Part shown: piece by piece, positions 23,694-35,110 of the stretch | Numbering within the stretch: the stretch's first letter is position 1 | How the letters are laid out: each line of letters starts with the position of its first letter | NCBI RefSeq assembly: GCF_030704535.1 | Contig: NC_081817.1 | Coordinates: 9,746,501-9,810,500 of the forward strand | Length of the DNA: 64,000 nt | Origin: Vitis vinifera | Taxonomy: Eukaryota > Streptophyta > Magnoliopsida > Vitales > Vitaceae | Reading direction: 5' to 3' | Position numbers and translations under genes: made by a program | Notes under the pieces: model-generated | What the model was told of the DNA's origin: nothing | Database searches by the model: none | What the model saw: the letters and a program-made list of their open reading frames with translations, nothing else

Positions 23694-24254
23694 TGACCCC
23701 TTCTACATTTTGTACTAGTTTTATAGTTATTAAACTTTCATTCTGTTTTTGGACATTTGGCTAATATAAATGCCCTTTTGTTATTATGACTTCTCGTATT
23801 ACTTATGGATGTTGTCATCGGCCATTCACATAAATGGCGTAAATGTATTCGCTCAATGCAAATGATGGTATATGGATGATGTATTTTCCTCTACATGTAT
23901 ATATTATACCTATCTTATTTTGTTTATAGCTCTTGATATATAGGTTATTTTCATCTCTTTAAAACTTTTTCTGTATATTTTAAATTGTTGGTAGACATCA
24001 CATAATTTAGGTTCCCATTTGGGTGCCATGAATATTTTTGTCTTTTAAATATTGAGTCTGAAATCCCTGGTTTCGGATGGCAAAAGGAAGGTTATGACTA
24101 TTTCCATCAAAAGCATAGAAGAATCATGCGTTAGGAAAGTTATACTTAGTATTGGTTCATCGTAAAACGTATGTATTCTCCTCCCTTTGTCTAATCTACT
24201 ATAATGTCTACGAATATGGTCAGCCTACTATATTTTTTTTTAATAAAACTTGGG
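23694..24254. other. 3' flank of the transposon ORF
   Basis: AT-rich flank with no further coding sequence recognised. Confidence 0.5.
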
Positions 24255-24485
24255 TATTTTCAACCGGTTGAGGCAATGCATCAACCGGTAGCAAGTCCCG
24301 CTTTTGGTTTTGGGGGAAAAACAATGGCAGTGTCAACCGGTCGAGAAATAGCATCAACTGGTCGCATGTTGGTTTGCAATCGATAGCCACTGACCATTTT
24401 GGGACTCGCACCAAGAAATGACCAGTGTCTACCGGTCGAGTTCCCAGGTCAACCGGTTGAATACAACCGGTCGACCGGTTACTAC
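24255..24485. repeat. ACCGGT module
   Basis: Seven or more ACCGGT-type words in 230 bp, ending with the perfect palindrome AACCGGTCGACCGGTT at 24465-24480. The stretch ACCAGTGTCTACCGGTCGAG, the following CAACCGGTTGAA and the ATAGGGTGAG after the palindrome recur in the module at 33730-33830, so the two are copies of one repeat. Confidence 0.8.
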
Positions 24486-24989
24486 TTAATACAATAGGGT
24501 GAGCTATGCTTGCCTGCTTGCATGAATTATCGTATTGAGTTTTGGCCCTCTGGTTTCCTTATTAAACCCATTCTTTATTTACTATTTTAAATACATTTTT
24601 ATTTGAGGTGCATTTGGATGTCTTATGAAAACAAATATCTCCATTGTGTTTTGCATAGATTTGAAGTTCAAATATCAATTCTAGAATGGTGCTATAAATG
24701 AAAATGAGATTGCTGGTAACAGGCCGATGGCATTGGATCAATTTTGACTTCCCCATTAAGGGCACTGATTTAACTTTTAATTTTTAATCCTCACTTGTGA
24801 GCCATTGATTTCCATTGTTGTGAGCCTTTAAATTTCCATTACACATCCAACTGCATCTGTAGTGTTTACTTCTATCCAACAATTTGTTTGTTGTTGATCC
24901 TATTTTTTTCTGTAAGTCTTCTTTGCAAATGACTTATTTGAGTCGATTTTATGTGGTTTGAGGCTATATCTAGGTTGTAAATTAATGTA

Positions 24990-25445
24990 GATTAGAGAAA
25001 ATTAATTCCAATGGAAATGATGGAGAACTTAGAAGAGTGGGCTTTAGAGATTGGTTATAAGGCGGGTGGTCTTCTGTCTACTTACTTAGGTCTTCCTCTT
25101 AGTACCCCTTTTAAATCTATGGTGGCTTCAAATGGAGTGAAAGACAGGTTCCACAAAAGACTAGATATAAGAAAAATACAATATATCTTTAAAGGAGAAA
25201 GGCTCACTCTAATTCAAAACCCTTTATTTAGTTCTTCTATCTATTTTGTGTCTTTATTTTGCATGCCAAGGACAATCAAATTGAGGTTGGAGTGGATTCA
25301 AAAGGATTTCCCTTCGGAAGGCAGGGGCTCTTGAAAGAAAATCACATTTACCAAGGTGAGCAATTGTTTCTTCAGAAACAATTGAAGGAGGCCTTGGGTA
25401 TTAGGTGTCTCTCAACACTTAACAAAACATTACTTTGCAAATGAA
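24990..25445 (+). mobile_element. LINE (L1-type) reverse transcriptase fragment
   Basis: The frame from about 24990 reads LEIGYKAGGL, STYLGLPLSTPFKS, FKGERLTLIQ and IYFVSLFCMPR: the C-terminal part of plant L1-type reverse transcriptase, where STYLGLPLG, GGRLTLI and YFMSLF are the usual motifs. It breaks near 25334. The next block (GGLGIRCLSTLNKTLLCK, about 25390-25443) is only partly in register, so at least one frameshift is present. The catalytic YADD region and the endonuclease domain are missing. Confidence 0.75.
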
Positions 25446-25512
25446 GTTGAACACATGCAACTTTTAGGATCCACATTACCTCCTTATTTATAATCTATGG
25501 ATACTAAATAAA

Positions 25513-26520
25513 TTGCAAAATTTTGTCCAGCAGTTTCAGATGATGATGCAAGCTCCGAGTCTGGAATACACTGAGCACAAAGATTTGGACAAACAATGGC
25601 ACTCTCCTTGGGGCTCCACTGTGGTTGATGATGTAGCTCCTGCATTTAAAACGATAGTGGAGGAGAATTATTTATCATCTTCAACATTTCATCTAGACGA
25701 TACAAAGGAGAACAGATTGCAATGGTGGACACAGAGAAAAAAGCTTGATCACCACCGTCTTGGCAAATTGGTGAGGTAGGTTTTCACTCCCTTCTTACCC
25801 TAAGTTTGTATATCCATGTATGGAGTTACAAAGGTTCTTTAGTTTGCATTTGGGAATAGGGGCCTAGTACCCAATTCCCATCCATCAAAATTCATTTATA
25901 GCATTTGCATCACTCATCTCTCATCTCTAATTGTTTTGGATTTTGACATGGTAGTTAAAGATCAAGAATTTCAACTGTTGCTATGTTAATGGTTGCTGAA
26001 AGTGCATAAACATTATAGCATTATGCACCACTAAATTATTTATTTTATCTTTTGGAAATTCATTTTTTTAATAGATTGTCAACATACCATGCCTTTTATA
26101 TGCTAGTGACTTGGAAGATTTATGGTTGGGTCCCTGGAGATACTTGCTTTTGGGGGAATGTTTGGACTGTGAACGCCTGGATTTGATACACAAGAAGCTG
26201 GTGCATGATCTAAAATCTAAAAGTAAAATCGATGTAAATGAGAGCCTTCTTAAAATTATTGTTTGGAGTGCCAGATATTCCCATGGAAGAGAACAATGTT
26301 TTTTGCAGCTATGTTTACACAAAGGCCGCTTTATTGGTAAAGTGGGATTTTATGATGAAAAAACAATGTGTAAGGTATTCTCTAACCACTATCTATTCCT
26401 TGGATTGAGTTATGACCCTACTTTTGTGTTACAGACATATGGGGCCATTGAAGTCCATGAAATATGGCTCTTTATTAAAAGCTATCTACAAGTTCTCAAT
26501 GGTGCACCAAAACTATGGTA
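25513..26520 (+). pseudogene. ESP: separase (peptidase C50) gene fragment
   Basis: Two exons join through a GT-AG intron. Exon one (25513-25775) reads IVEENYLSSSTF, DDTKENRLQWW and KKLDHHRLGKLV. Exon two (26107-26520) reads DLEDLWLGPWRYLLLGE, KKLVHDLKSKSKIDVNESLL and ARYSHGREQCF. LEDLWLGPW is a hallmark of plant separase, the protease that cleaves cohesin at anaphase. The piece comes from the region before the catalytic domain; the His and Cys active-site blocks are absent. After GFYDEKTMCKVFSN the frame runs into sequence that looks like unspliced intron with a remnant exon (TYGAIEVHE), then stops. The start is not a real start. A LINE fragment lies directly upstream. This is a partial, non-functional duplicate. 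Confidence 0.8.
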
Positions 26521-26852
26521 AGTAGGTTTAGATTTAGAAATTCCTTTTTGCTCTGAAATACCCTTTTTAATCCTTGAAAATTGAACCATTGCTGGTTAAA
26601 AATGCATCGTATTTACATCTCATTACAGAAAACTTTGCATTCATTTGGAATGGACAATTAAAAATTGAACCATTCTATTGTATTTTACATGGCATCTGAA
26701 ATAATTTCAGTTCATTTTTGTGAAAGATAAATGAGCCTGTACTTTGCGACTTCATCTTACATGACTGAATTATCTGATTGATGAATTATTTTTTGTTCTA
26801 GTACTATTAGTTTGTTCAAAAGTGCAAAATAAAACACCCATGCATGCACAAA

Positions 26853-27200
26853 ACATTGGAGCCTGTTTGGAATTGTTTTCCAGGGTTGAAAATATATTTG
26901 GCAATTTTTTTTGACAAAAAACTGTTTTTTGAAAATTTGTTTTCATATTTAATTGTTTTCACTTGTTTTCTAAGAATTATTTTAAAAAATAATCGTACAA
27001 ATATAAAAAATGATTGAAAATAAAACACTATAGATAAAAATTATTTTTTAAAAAATACTTTGAGAATGCATAAAATAGATTGAAAACATTCCAATTTCCG
27101 AACACATTTTTATTCTACAGAATATCATAGAACTATTTTTGAATACTGTTGTCAAAAATTGTTTTTTGAGAACTGTTTTTAAAAAAGGTCCCTAAAAAAG
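26853..27200. repeat. MITE-like dispersed repeat, copy 2
   Basis: It begins GAGCCTGTTTGGAATTG and shares internal words with 9359-9740 (TTATTTTAAAAAATAATC, GTACAAATATA, GAGAACTGTTTTT). A non-autonomous DNA element is likely. Confidence 0.4.
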
Positions 27201-28141
27201 CCCTTGATTCTTTTTCCATAAGATGGCCTTAGACCTTCTTAGTTTCTTGTCCCCTATGGAACTGCTATGAATTCAAGGCCAACTTTCTTTAGAATCCTTT
27301 TGAGTTGTTCTACAATCTCCTTGTTGTATCAGGTTCATAAATTAGTATAACTTGAGGACATCATCTATGTTACAGTTTGGGGTAGTGCTTGGATGACAGG
27401 GAAATGCTCAAGTTCCCAACAATGGCTGCAGACTATATAAATTTTGAGGACAATGCTGGAGTATTCAGCATCTGCCCATGAAGTTTTATAATATTATTTG
27501 TATTGCATCAATGTAGACAAGTCCATTAAGCTTCCAATATGAAAGTTGGGAAGTATCAAATGCTGAAATCCCTAATATTTGCCTGGATAAACCTTTGTGC
27601 AAATTGCTGAATTTAAATCCATCTTTGGACATCAAATATATTTCTGTTTATTATTTGAATCATGTGGGTGAATTTCACTTAGATTATCAAAATAGGGTTC
27701 TCTTGAGTTTTACAAGGTTTGCAAGTATTATTCATTTGGATACACTTCCTATTTTTTATTTTTAAAATAAAAATAAAATATGATTAACTCTTGTATGAAA
27801 AGTATGAATTTACTACTTAAATATTATTTTAAATTTTTTTAAAATTTATATTATTTTTTTTAATATCTTAGTTTTTTAGGATATAAATGAAATTTATGGA
27901 TTAATTTCCACTCAACAGTAAAATCAATAAATTAGTTTGACCAAAAGTGAGTTAAAATAAAACAATCTTGTATTTCTATAATCAGAACCTCAACTAATTA
28001 GCATTAAAATCTATAGGCACCATGATATGGCACCATTTGCAACATCACACATGACGGTACAATTGATCATCCTCAAAACAGCAATCTGCAGCACCAAGTT
28101 CCAAATTTGCATTGAATAATCTTCCATGGATGGCTGGAATT
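27201..28141. other. no gene recognised
   Basis: AT-rich DNA without recognisable coding sequence. Its right end would be the 3' flank of the ClpP6 piece. Confidence 0.5.
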
Positions 28142-28648
28142 TTAGTACTCGGTTTCTAGGATACCGTCGATGAAGCCAAACTCCATGGCCTGAAAAACAA
28201 GGCGGCAATGGCAGGTTAATGGTTAGTAGTGTTGTGACAGGGTGGATTTACAATATGCAAATATGAACTGACACCAAAGTTAGCCCCAGAGAGATCTAGA
28301 CACATGCTAATTTACCAGATGTCATATAACCAAAAAAGAAAAAGGAATTTCAGATCTGTATGTAAGAATCTACATCGGATGTGATGGATAAATCATTGGT
28401 GTTTTCAAGTTTATTTGCATAGGATAGATGTTCATGATGTTTTCAAAAGCAACCCAGTTACAAACTTACAGTTAGGAGTGGATTTGTACAGGTTATTACC
28501 AAGAAATTGGAATTGATATCACAGACAAAAATAAATAGATAAAAGTGCAATGTACCTCAGAAGCAGATAAGAAACGATCCCTCTCAGTGTATTGTTGCAC
28601 TTGCTCGAGAGGTTGGCCAGTAAAAGCAGCATACATCTTGTCAATTTT
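28142..28648 (-). pseudogene. CLPP6: ClpP6 gene fragment, last two exons
   Basis: Exon 28648-28556 (31 codons) reads KIDKMYAAFTGQPLEQVQQY then TERDRFLSASE. Exon 28189-28142 reads AMEFGFIDGILETEY and a stop. Both have correct acceptors (CTGCAG, TTTTTCAG), a GT donor and matching phase. TERDRFLSA..A.EFG.IDG.LETEY is the C-terminus of the nuclear-encoded chloroplast Clp protease subunit ClpP6. The catalytic Ser, His and Asp lie in upstream exons that are not seen between 28650 and the transposon starting at 29345. The two exons themselves are undamaged. This is either a gene interrupted by transposons with exons far away or, more likely given the neighbouring debris, a captured or duplicated 3' fragment. 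Confidence 0.85.
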
Positions 28649-28649
28649 C

Positions 28650-29344
28650 TGCAGCAAATTATCAGGAAAGAAGTAAGATAAAAAAGGAAGCTTAGATGAT
28701 GAGTCATCATACAGCCAGATGCAAGGAGAGAGAAAAGGGTTACTGCAGAAACTGGAAAATTCAGGTAGCAGATCATGGAAGTTGAACCAAATCTCAGAGA
28801 AACGCTCTCACTTTACCTCAGAAACTCCAAAATATCATATGAAAGATTTGGGCTACTATTAGGTGTCCAATTAAAGTAAACTATGCAAATGGAATTGAAT
28901 AACTTCCACTATTTTGGTGCTTGCCTAACTAGAATATTGATATTCATGGATTACAATTCTATCTTCCTTCAAAATGATGGAAAATGACTTCACTTTGTAC
29001 TTTTGTCGTGCCATTTTCGAGAAAGTAGACTAGAGGTACCGAGCTTATCAATTTATTTCATGTAATGGCAATTCTTACATATAATATGACTTTCCAATAC
29101 AAAAATTGCAATGCTATGCAGCTTTTTTCAACAGTTTGGGTGTTTCTTTACCTGATTTTCCTTTCCATACTGATGGAGCCTTCATCTATGTTTTTTTTCA
29201 ATGAAAAATGAAATATTGGAAAAATGAGTACTGTTGTGAAACAGGTGCAAATATCATTGGACAAAGTTAGCATCCTAAGATATTAAAGTCTATGCATAAG
29301 GAAAACTCTTCCACAAATCATCTCAAAATTTACTAACATTTTCA
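28650..29344. other. no gene recognised
   Basis: I searched the minus strand here for the preceding ClpP6 exons and did not find them. No other feature is supported. Confidence 0.5.
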
Positions 29345-29688
29345 ATTCGGTCGACCGGTTTAATAACCGGTCGACTGGTTCATCGGGGATTAGAATTTAA
29401 AGAGCCTCCCGCGCCTCATTTTCTCACTCCTTTCTTCTGGTTCTTCAAGCCTTGTGCCGTTCCAGCTGCCCTGAAGGGATTTTTGACACCATTACAACCT
29501 TCAGCGAGGTACGGATTGGATTTTGGAGGGTAGGGTTTTCGAATTTGGGACCTAGCGCTTCGCATTTGGGCGATTTCCTCCTCAGTAGACGCACCAGAGC
29601 CTGCGTCAGTGTCTTCCCGCACGTTAGGCCTTGCAGGTGTGTGTGCATCCCTCTTTTCAGCCTCGTCTCCTTCATCTCGTCATTTCGG

Positions 29689-31055
29689 ATGGCGCCTAGG
29701 AGAGAGTCAGCCGCTTCCAGGGCTCAGGGCAAGCGCCCTGCTGACCCATCTCAGCCAGATCAGTCCGAGGCTCGCCGAAAGGCGAGGTACGACACCGCTC
29801 TTTTCAGCTTTGTCGAAGACTACCAGAGATATAAACAAAAATTCGCCCAGAGGAAAGTTGTTCCGGGAGAAGCATCAATTTCTCCCAGCTTAAGTACTTT
29901 GGATTTGAGGAGATATTTGGATGGATGAGATGGCTGCCAGTGGTGACTATTTCGGAGCCTATCTTCCCGACTCTGATTCGCACTTTCTACTCACGGGTTA
30001 CCTACGGGGTTGGAGGACCAATCACTTCCACTGTCAGAGGAGTTGAGATCACCTTGAGTCCGGAGAGCATTTGCCGGATATTCGATATACCATCAGTTGG
30101 ACTCAGTGTGTATGAGTCCAAGGTGTGGCCCACGGTGCCGGGATTTGAGCCCAGAGAGGCTATTCAGAGGCTGTGTGGACTTGGCGATGCCCAGGGGATG
30201 GGCAAACCCTTTGCACATAGCCTGACAGTGATCAGTCGTATCCTGCATCACATGGTCTGCTCCATTCTGTTGCCACGGGGCGGACATCGAGACGAGGTAT
30301 CCTACCTCGAGGCTTTCATAGTGGATTCCATTTTGACAGGGAGACGGATTCATGTCGGGTACCTGATGATGATGCATATTATATCTTGATGTGAGAGCAA
30401 GACCCGCGTCCTCCCCTATGGTCGCTTCCTCACAAGAGTATTCAAGGATGCCGGGGTTGATTTGAGCCGCGAGACAGATTTGGAGGCCCCAACCACGTAT
30501 GACACATATGACGAGCAGTCTCTGGGGCGGATGAAGTTTGAGAAGGCCCCTGATGGCTCTTGGATCAGGAGAGTTGAGCGACCACCGGCACAGGCCCATG
30601 GGCAGGGACATATGCATCATGTAGATGAGGAGGAGGCCCAGATTCGAGAGATGGAGGGTGGCCTAGACCCTCAGAGGGACTTTGTTCAGAGCATGCCTGA
30701 GTGCGACATTCCTCCTCCTGAGCCGATGATATCTGAGTTGGCATACACAACTGGACCATCTGAGCCTTATGACGCAGAGATACCATTTCAGGCACCTCAC
30801 ACACCTGATCATGCGCCTTGGATGGATTTATCCGCTCAGATCATTTCTCTCGGGACTCGTATGGAGGAGCTTGCAGTCGTCAATGATACTCGTTTCCACT
30901 TTATGGAGGATCGCATAGATGAGTATCAGACCGGCTTCACCTCTCAGTTTGAGCATCTCGATCAGAGACTTGGGCGTCTTGAGGAGCGTATGGATCAGCA
31001 GCATGAGGAGATGATGGCCTACCTTCGCTCAGTGTTTCCTCCACCTCCGCCTTGA
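29689..31055 (+). pseudogene. broken Transposase_32-type gene
   Basis: It starts MAPRRESAASRAQGKRP and shares the family blocks YQRYKQKFAQRK, QRLCGLG, SRILHHMV, RGGHRDEVSYLEAFIVDSIL and LPYGRFLTRV. It is disabled twice: a frameshift near 29870, after KVVPG, and an in-frame TGA at 30387-30389 where the minus-strand copy has Cys. The downstream part stays open to 31055 and ends in a coiled-coil-like segment (LEERMDQQHEEMMAYL). It is the closest relative in this window of the copy at 37886-36480. Confidence 0.8.
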
Positions 31056-31066
31056 TATATTCGAGA

Positions 31067-31088
31067 CCCCCCCCCCCCCCCCCCCCCC
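31067..31088. repeat. 22-base poly-C tract
   Basis: A run of 22 C lies a few bases after the stop of the broken gene. The corresponding position in the copy at 36480 lacks it, so it arose after the copies split or is an assembly artefact. Confidence 0.9.
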
Positions 31089-31719
31089 TTCGTTTCTTTA
31101 TGATGTTGCCAAAGGGGGAGAAATTATATGATGTAGGGGGCACACAGATGCATGACATTTCCATATCATTAGTCTTGTGTTGTGTATATGCGATATTATT
31201 ATATATGATATGCTATTTTCACAATTCACAATGTCTCCTATTGAAATTTTGCATGTCATTTAAAATTTTCGCTTTAATTGATCCATGTTTGGATTGAGGG
31301 GGAGATTTCTTCTCTCCTAGATAAGCAAGGTTTGTCATCATCAAATAGGGGGAGATTGTTAACAAACCATTATAACAAACCATGGTTAAGTGACTAATTG
31401 TTTTAAATGTTTAAGAATCTCAGGTATAAACTCGAAAATTCATCAAATGACCAAATGGATACATGATCGAGACGCTTCGAAGACTTGAGATCATAGGAAA
31501 TAAATGTTGGATGATAGAACGAGTGCACTTAGGATGTTCATACCTTTTCATGCATCTTACAAAACTCAGTTTATTCTTTAAAACTTGCTTTTCTTTAAAA
31601 CCCGAGTTTTGTCAAACATACCTTAGGCAAATTGATTATAAAATGGCATATTAATTCACCTAAAGACCTTGCCTAAGTAGTAGAAAAGAAATGAATTTGA
31701 AAAGGAAGGTTCTCGGGTC

Positions 31720-31800
31720 AAAATGCCCAACCGATCGAGACTATGTTCCAGCTGGTCGACCGGTTTAGCCTGTCCGGTCGATAAGGTTCGAGAAGTGTCA
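31720..31800. repeat. ACCGGT module
   Basis: Words AACCGATCGAG, GCTGGTCGACCGGTTT and GTCCGGTCGAT close the 3' part of element copy 1. It pairs with the module at 35740-35805 in copy 2. Confidence 0.6.
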
Positions 31801-33490
31801 TAAACACACTCTCTCATCCAGTGGTTGAGCCTGTCAGCATCTAGTGTCAGCTCCACCATCAAGTCATCCATCCTGTCTTTCTTTCCCCTAAAAAAATACA
31901 TCATTACATCAAACAAAACTTGGAAGTATTCACCAAATTACACTAGTATCATGCCAAATTTCAAATGTTGTTACCATCACTGCTACTGCTAAAAGAATAT
32001 TGCCTAAAAATCCTTTCAGTTCAAATTTTCCATCAACTTTCCAACAGAATTATCTAAGTTAAGCTTGATCTTGACTCTGGAGAAGTCCACATTTACCCAA
32101 TCTTGTGAGAGGGATTTGAAGAGCATATTGCCTTCCATTGCCAAATAATAAAATGTTAAAATGTTCTCTCATGCATATTGGTTATCACATCCAATAGATC
32201 TTCAATAAGCTTTAAAATAGCTTGCAATTCGAAATATTCCCCTCATCTCCTTAAGTTGGTGAAAATGCTCCCATCGAAAACCTGCAAATGTTATACAGGG
32301 GTTCTTCAACAAACTATGCTAAATTCTTTGAGAAGGTTCAAGATTTATGTGTGCTTTGCAACTTCAAGGCCAAATCCTTTCACAAGGTTTTTTAACAATT
32401 ACTTGAAACTCCAAAAAAGACCTTCAATAATTGAACATGGGGCAATGTTTTTTCTCTTTGATAGGTATAACAAAGTAGTACCTATGTGACAATTGGAACT
32501 TTATATACTAGAGCTCTTCTTTAACCTTTGCATTTGTGGCAATCTATACAATGGGAATGGACAATCTTGTAGGTCAGACTTTTTTAATTGTTTTAATTTT
32601 AATGTCACTAATTAGCTTTGATCTTGGGTGTGTTAATAACTACACAACATCATTGACAATATTTAGGTAACAAAAATTTATACTGAATAAATTCAGTGGA
32701 AGTGTGTAAAGAAACAAGTGCACAGTAAAATGGAATCACCACAAATATCCTCTCCCATGATCGCATAAATTATTCCTATTAACCTCCAAGAGCACCCAAG
32801 GAACAAAAGAAAACTTCTAGTCAGAAGTATTGTTGGCCAAGCATTTTTCATAAACTGTCCCTATTCTTTCATCATTCTAAACTTTGGAGAAGCAACATGA
32901 AGACAACGCCCTTATAAGTTGCATTATTTGCACCTAAAATGGTAACCAAAAAAAGCCTCTGACATGCCAGTATATCAGTTCAGTTATATGCTGCTCATGC
33001 ATGGATTTATGATATTGAGCTTGAGTCCACTTAAAAAAAGCACAAAAAATTAAATCGTATTCATAAATCATGTTTAATTATATATATGTTTGAACTAAAG
33101 ACCTTTCTTTATAAGGATTTAACTCAATTGAAAGAGGTATATATAGACACACACTAATACGATAAGTGCATAAATGCTTGCAATAATTCCGAAAAGAAGG
33201 AAAAAAACCAAAGTCAGTCCAGAACCAACAGTCAGAAATTAATCTGTGATGTCATATAAACAACAATTTTATAATTCTAAGAACCTATTCTGTTTATCTC
33301 AAACGTCTAAGATCTTGGTGGACAAATAAAAGGCTAAGAAACAAGCTCAAGATAAGCATTCCTCTTGAACATGCAAATCAAGTTTCACACTAAATCAAAT
33401 GGCAGCATGGTTGATCTAGATGCAAAAATAGCAAAACTGTCTTTTGTTATTTATGGGTTAATAACTTGTACAAAAGGCAGGCTATCAAAC
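31801..33490. other. no gene recognised
   Basis: AT-rich DNA between the element and the kinase exon. It would hold downstream kinase exons if the gene were complete; I looked for HRDFK, DFG and APE motif exons on the minus strand and did not see them. Confidence 0.45.
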
Positions 33491-33680
33491 CATGTAAATG
33501 ATCCTCCAAAGATCCCAATGGCATAAACTCATAGACAAGCAGACGTTGGTCCCCATCAGCGCAATAACCAATCAAGTTAACAAGGTTTGGGTGATGTAAG
33601 AGGCTAAACATGAGAACCTCCACCAAGAATTCTCTATTTCCTTGAAGGCCATTTCGGTCAAGTTGTTTCACAACAACTAC
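33491..33680 (-). pseudogene. PBS1-like receptor-like cytoplasmic kinase, single exon
   Basis: One exon of 190 bp with a TTTGCAG acceptor and a GT donor encodes [18 protein letters not shown], then [19 protein letters not shown] and [17 protein letters not shown]. This is the kinase subdomain II-V region of RLCK subfamily VII (PBS1/PBL type), with the catalytic Lys in VKQL and the helix-C Glu in FLVEVLM. The P-loop exon before it and the catalytic-loop exons after it are not found. The exon has no stop, but it cannot form a kinase alone. Confidence 0.8.
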
Positions 33681-33729
33681 CTGCAAATACAATAATTCAT
33701 TGAACCAAAAATCATTAATGACCGGATGA

Positions 33730-33830
33730 GACACAATGACCAGTGTCTATCGGTCGAGTGCACAGGACAACCGGTTGAAGGTAACCGGTCGACCGGTTGA
33801 TCTTTAATAAAATAGGGTGAGATAAGCATA
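33730..33830. repeat. ACCGGT module
   Basis: ACCAGTGTCTATCGGTCGAG, CAACCGGTTGAAG and the perfect palindrome AACCGGTCGACCGGTT (33783-33798) are followed by AATAGGGTGAG. It is a close copy of the module ending at 24480-24505. Confidence 0.8.
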
Positions 33831-34196
33831 ACATTGGTTATGGTTTTGCAACTAATCAAGATATATATACAAAGAGATGTATAAAGTTTCTCGTCGTAGT
33901 TTATTATCCTTTTTAACTAGCAATAACTCTAGTTATGTAATTTATGAGCATCTTGTATACATTTTTTCAAGGCAGTAGCTCAAGTAAAATGCACATAACA
34001 AAAAATATCATGAGTAGTTGGGTATTAGTTTTTGTTTCAGATATTTGGATTCCAGAAAGGAAAAAAAAAATCTATATATGGAGTCAAAGCAATAGTACAA
34101 CAAATCCACATATAATAATTTCATAGAAGAAAATGTCACGTCCAACAAAATAAATTCAGATGAAAAAGACAAAATTTTGTGCAATAAGTAAATTAC

Positions 34197-34646
34197 AAAT
34201 TTTTCCGCCATCGCCTATAGATCAATTATTGGGCTCATCGCCTATAGATCAATTCTTGGGATCAGCTTTACTGTTGCTTTCTTTTGAGCATCACTCACCA
34301 CCACAATCTACAGAAATAACACATGAAATAAGTATTACAACCAACAAGCAACTAGCATGGTCAATCAGGGAAAATAGTACCTAAGCTAGGTCCCCCTTGT
34401 ATTTCCCATTCTTCATACGGGCCCATGTGCCCTTAGAACTTTCAATGCATTTGCTTCGTACAGATAGCAAATGGGTAACTTCATTTTTTGGAACTGGTGC
34501 CACTCGGCTTGTGTATATACTACCAAGACCTTTGCATGCCTAAAGTTATAATTGAATAGATTCATATTAGTCCACTTAGAACACTATCAGCAACATGGGT
34601 ACTAATAATATCAAATCAGCAATTTCTCCAGTAACAGAGAATGGCA

Positions 34647-34713
<67 letters not shown>

Positions 34714-35110
34714 GACACCTCATTAATGTGACATTGCTTATCAGCTTCCAATATAAATAAAACCCTTTACATGATGAACACAAAAAGCAGATATTATCTG
34801 CAGCTTGACTTTCCAGATCTCAAATTATTAAACATTGTACCATGCACAATGGCTCCAGATCGTTGGATCCTTAATAGAAGGGATAAGCGAGTTTCTTTTT
34901 CACTGAGCTTTTCGTCTCATAATCATCTTCAGCATAGGTAAGAAATTTAGAACCATCCTTGTAACATTCTTCTAGCATCTTTTCAAGTTCTTCCTCACTC
35001 AACTCCTCTTCTTTGGGGAAAAATGGAAGGTTATGGGCTTTTCCAGCTTCGATCTTAACTTTTTGCCCTGTATTGAATTCATCCCCTACCGTAACAAGGA
35101 AACATGATGC
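34197..35110 (-). pseudogene. KTF1: KTF1 / SPT5-like (RdDM factor) gene fragment
   Basis: Three consecutive exons match KTF1 (SPT5L/RDM3), the Pol V-associated elongation-factor-like protein of RNA-directed DNA methylation. Exon 35110-34717 carries PKEEELSEEELEKMLEE, YKDGSKFLTYAEDDYE, then DPTIW and LQIISAFCVHHVKGFIYI (NGN-domain region). Exon 34539-34381 has ACKGLGSIYTSRVAPVPKNE and GTWARMKNGKYKGDLA (KOW start). Exon 34307-34197 has KKATVKLIPRIDL and AMAEKF. Damage: one extra A in the run at 34896-34900 shifts the frame; a roughly 35-bp insertion and an internal deletion lie after DPTIW; an extra base sits in YIEADK; CAG codons have become TAG at 34381-34383, 34215-34217 and 34242-34244. The last exon also contains a 27-bp tandem duplication. 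The WG/GW repeat tail that binds AGO4 is absent. Clearly non-functional. Confidence 0.85.
34649..34713. repeat. compound (GT)n(GA)n microsatellite
   Basis: About 19 GT then about 13 GA dinucleotides, inside the first intron of the KTF1 fragment and only a few bases from its exon boundary at 34717. Confidence 0.95.

Larger units (their letters stand above)
29345..31800 (+). mobile_element. Transposase_32-bearing element, copy 1 (plus strand)
   Basis: It starts with paired ACCGGTCGAC motifs (29346-29380) and includes a broken Transposase_32-type gene. A GGGGGAGATTGTTA stretch near 31350 resembles a retrotransposon polypurine tract followed by an LTR start. It ends in another ACCGGT module (about 31728-31780). 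The whole layout, including about 450 bp of non-coding 3' sequence, is matched in inverted orientation at 35710-38262. It may be a non-autonomous LTR element, but no second LTR, primer binding site, reverse transcriptase or integrase was found, so the class is open. Confidence 0.6.

Noticed and set aside
31067..31088. Poly-C run as a functional element
   Set aside because: Absent from the sister copy and prone to sequencing error; treated as a simple repeat.
31350..31800. 3' LTR of a Copia-type retrotransposon
   Set aside because: GGGGGAGATTGTTA looks like a polypurine tract plus LTR start, but no matching 5' LTR, primer binding site or pol gene was found, so only the weaker mobile-element call was kept.
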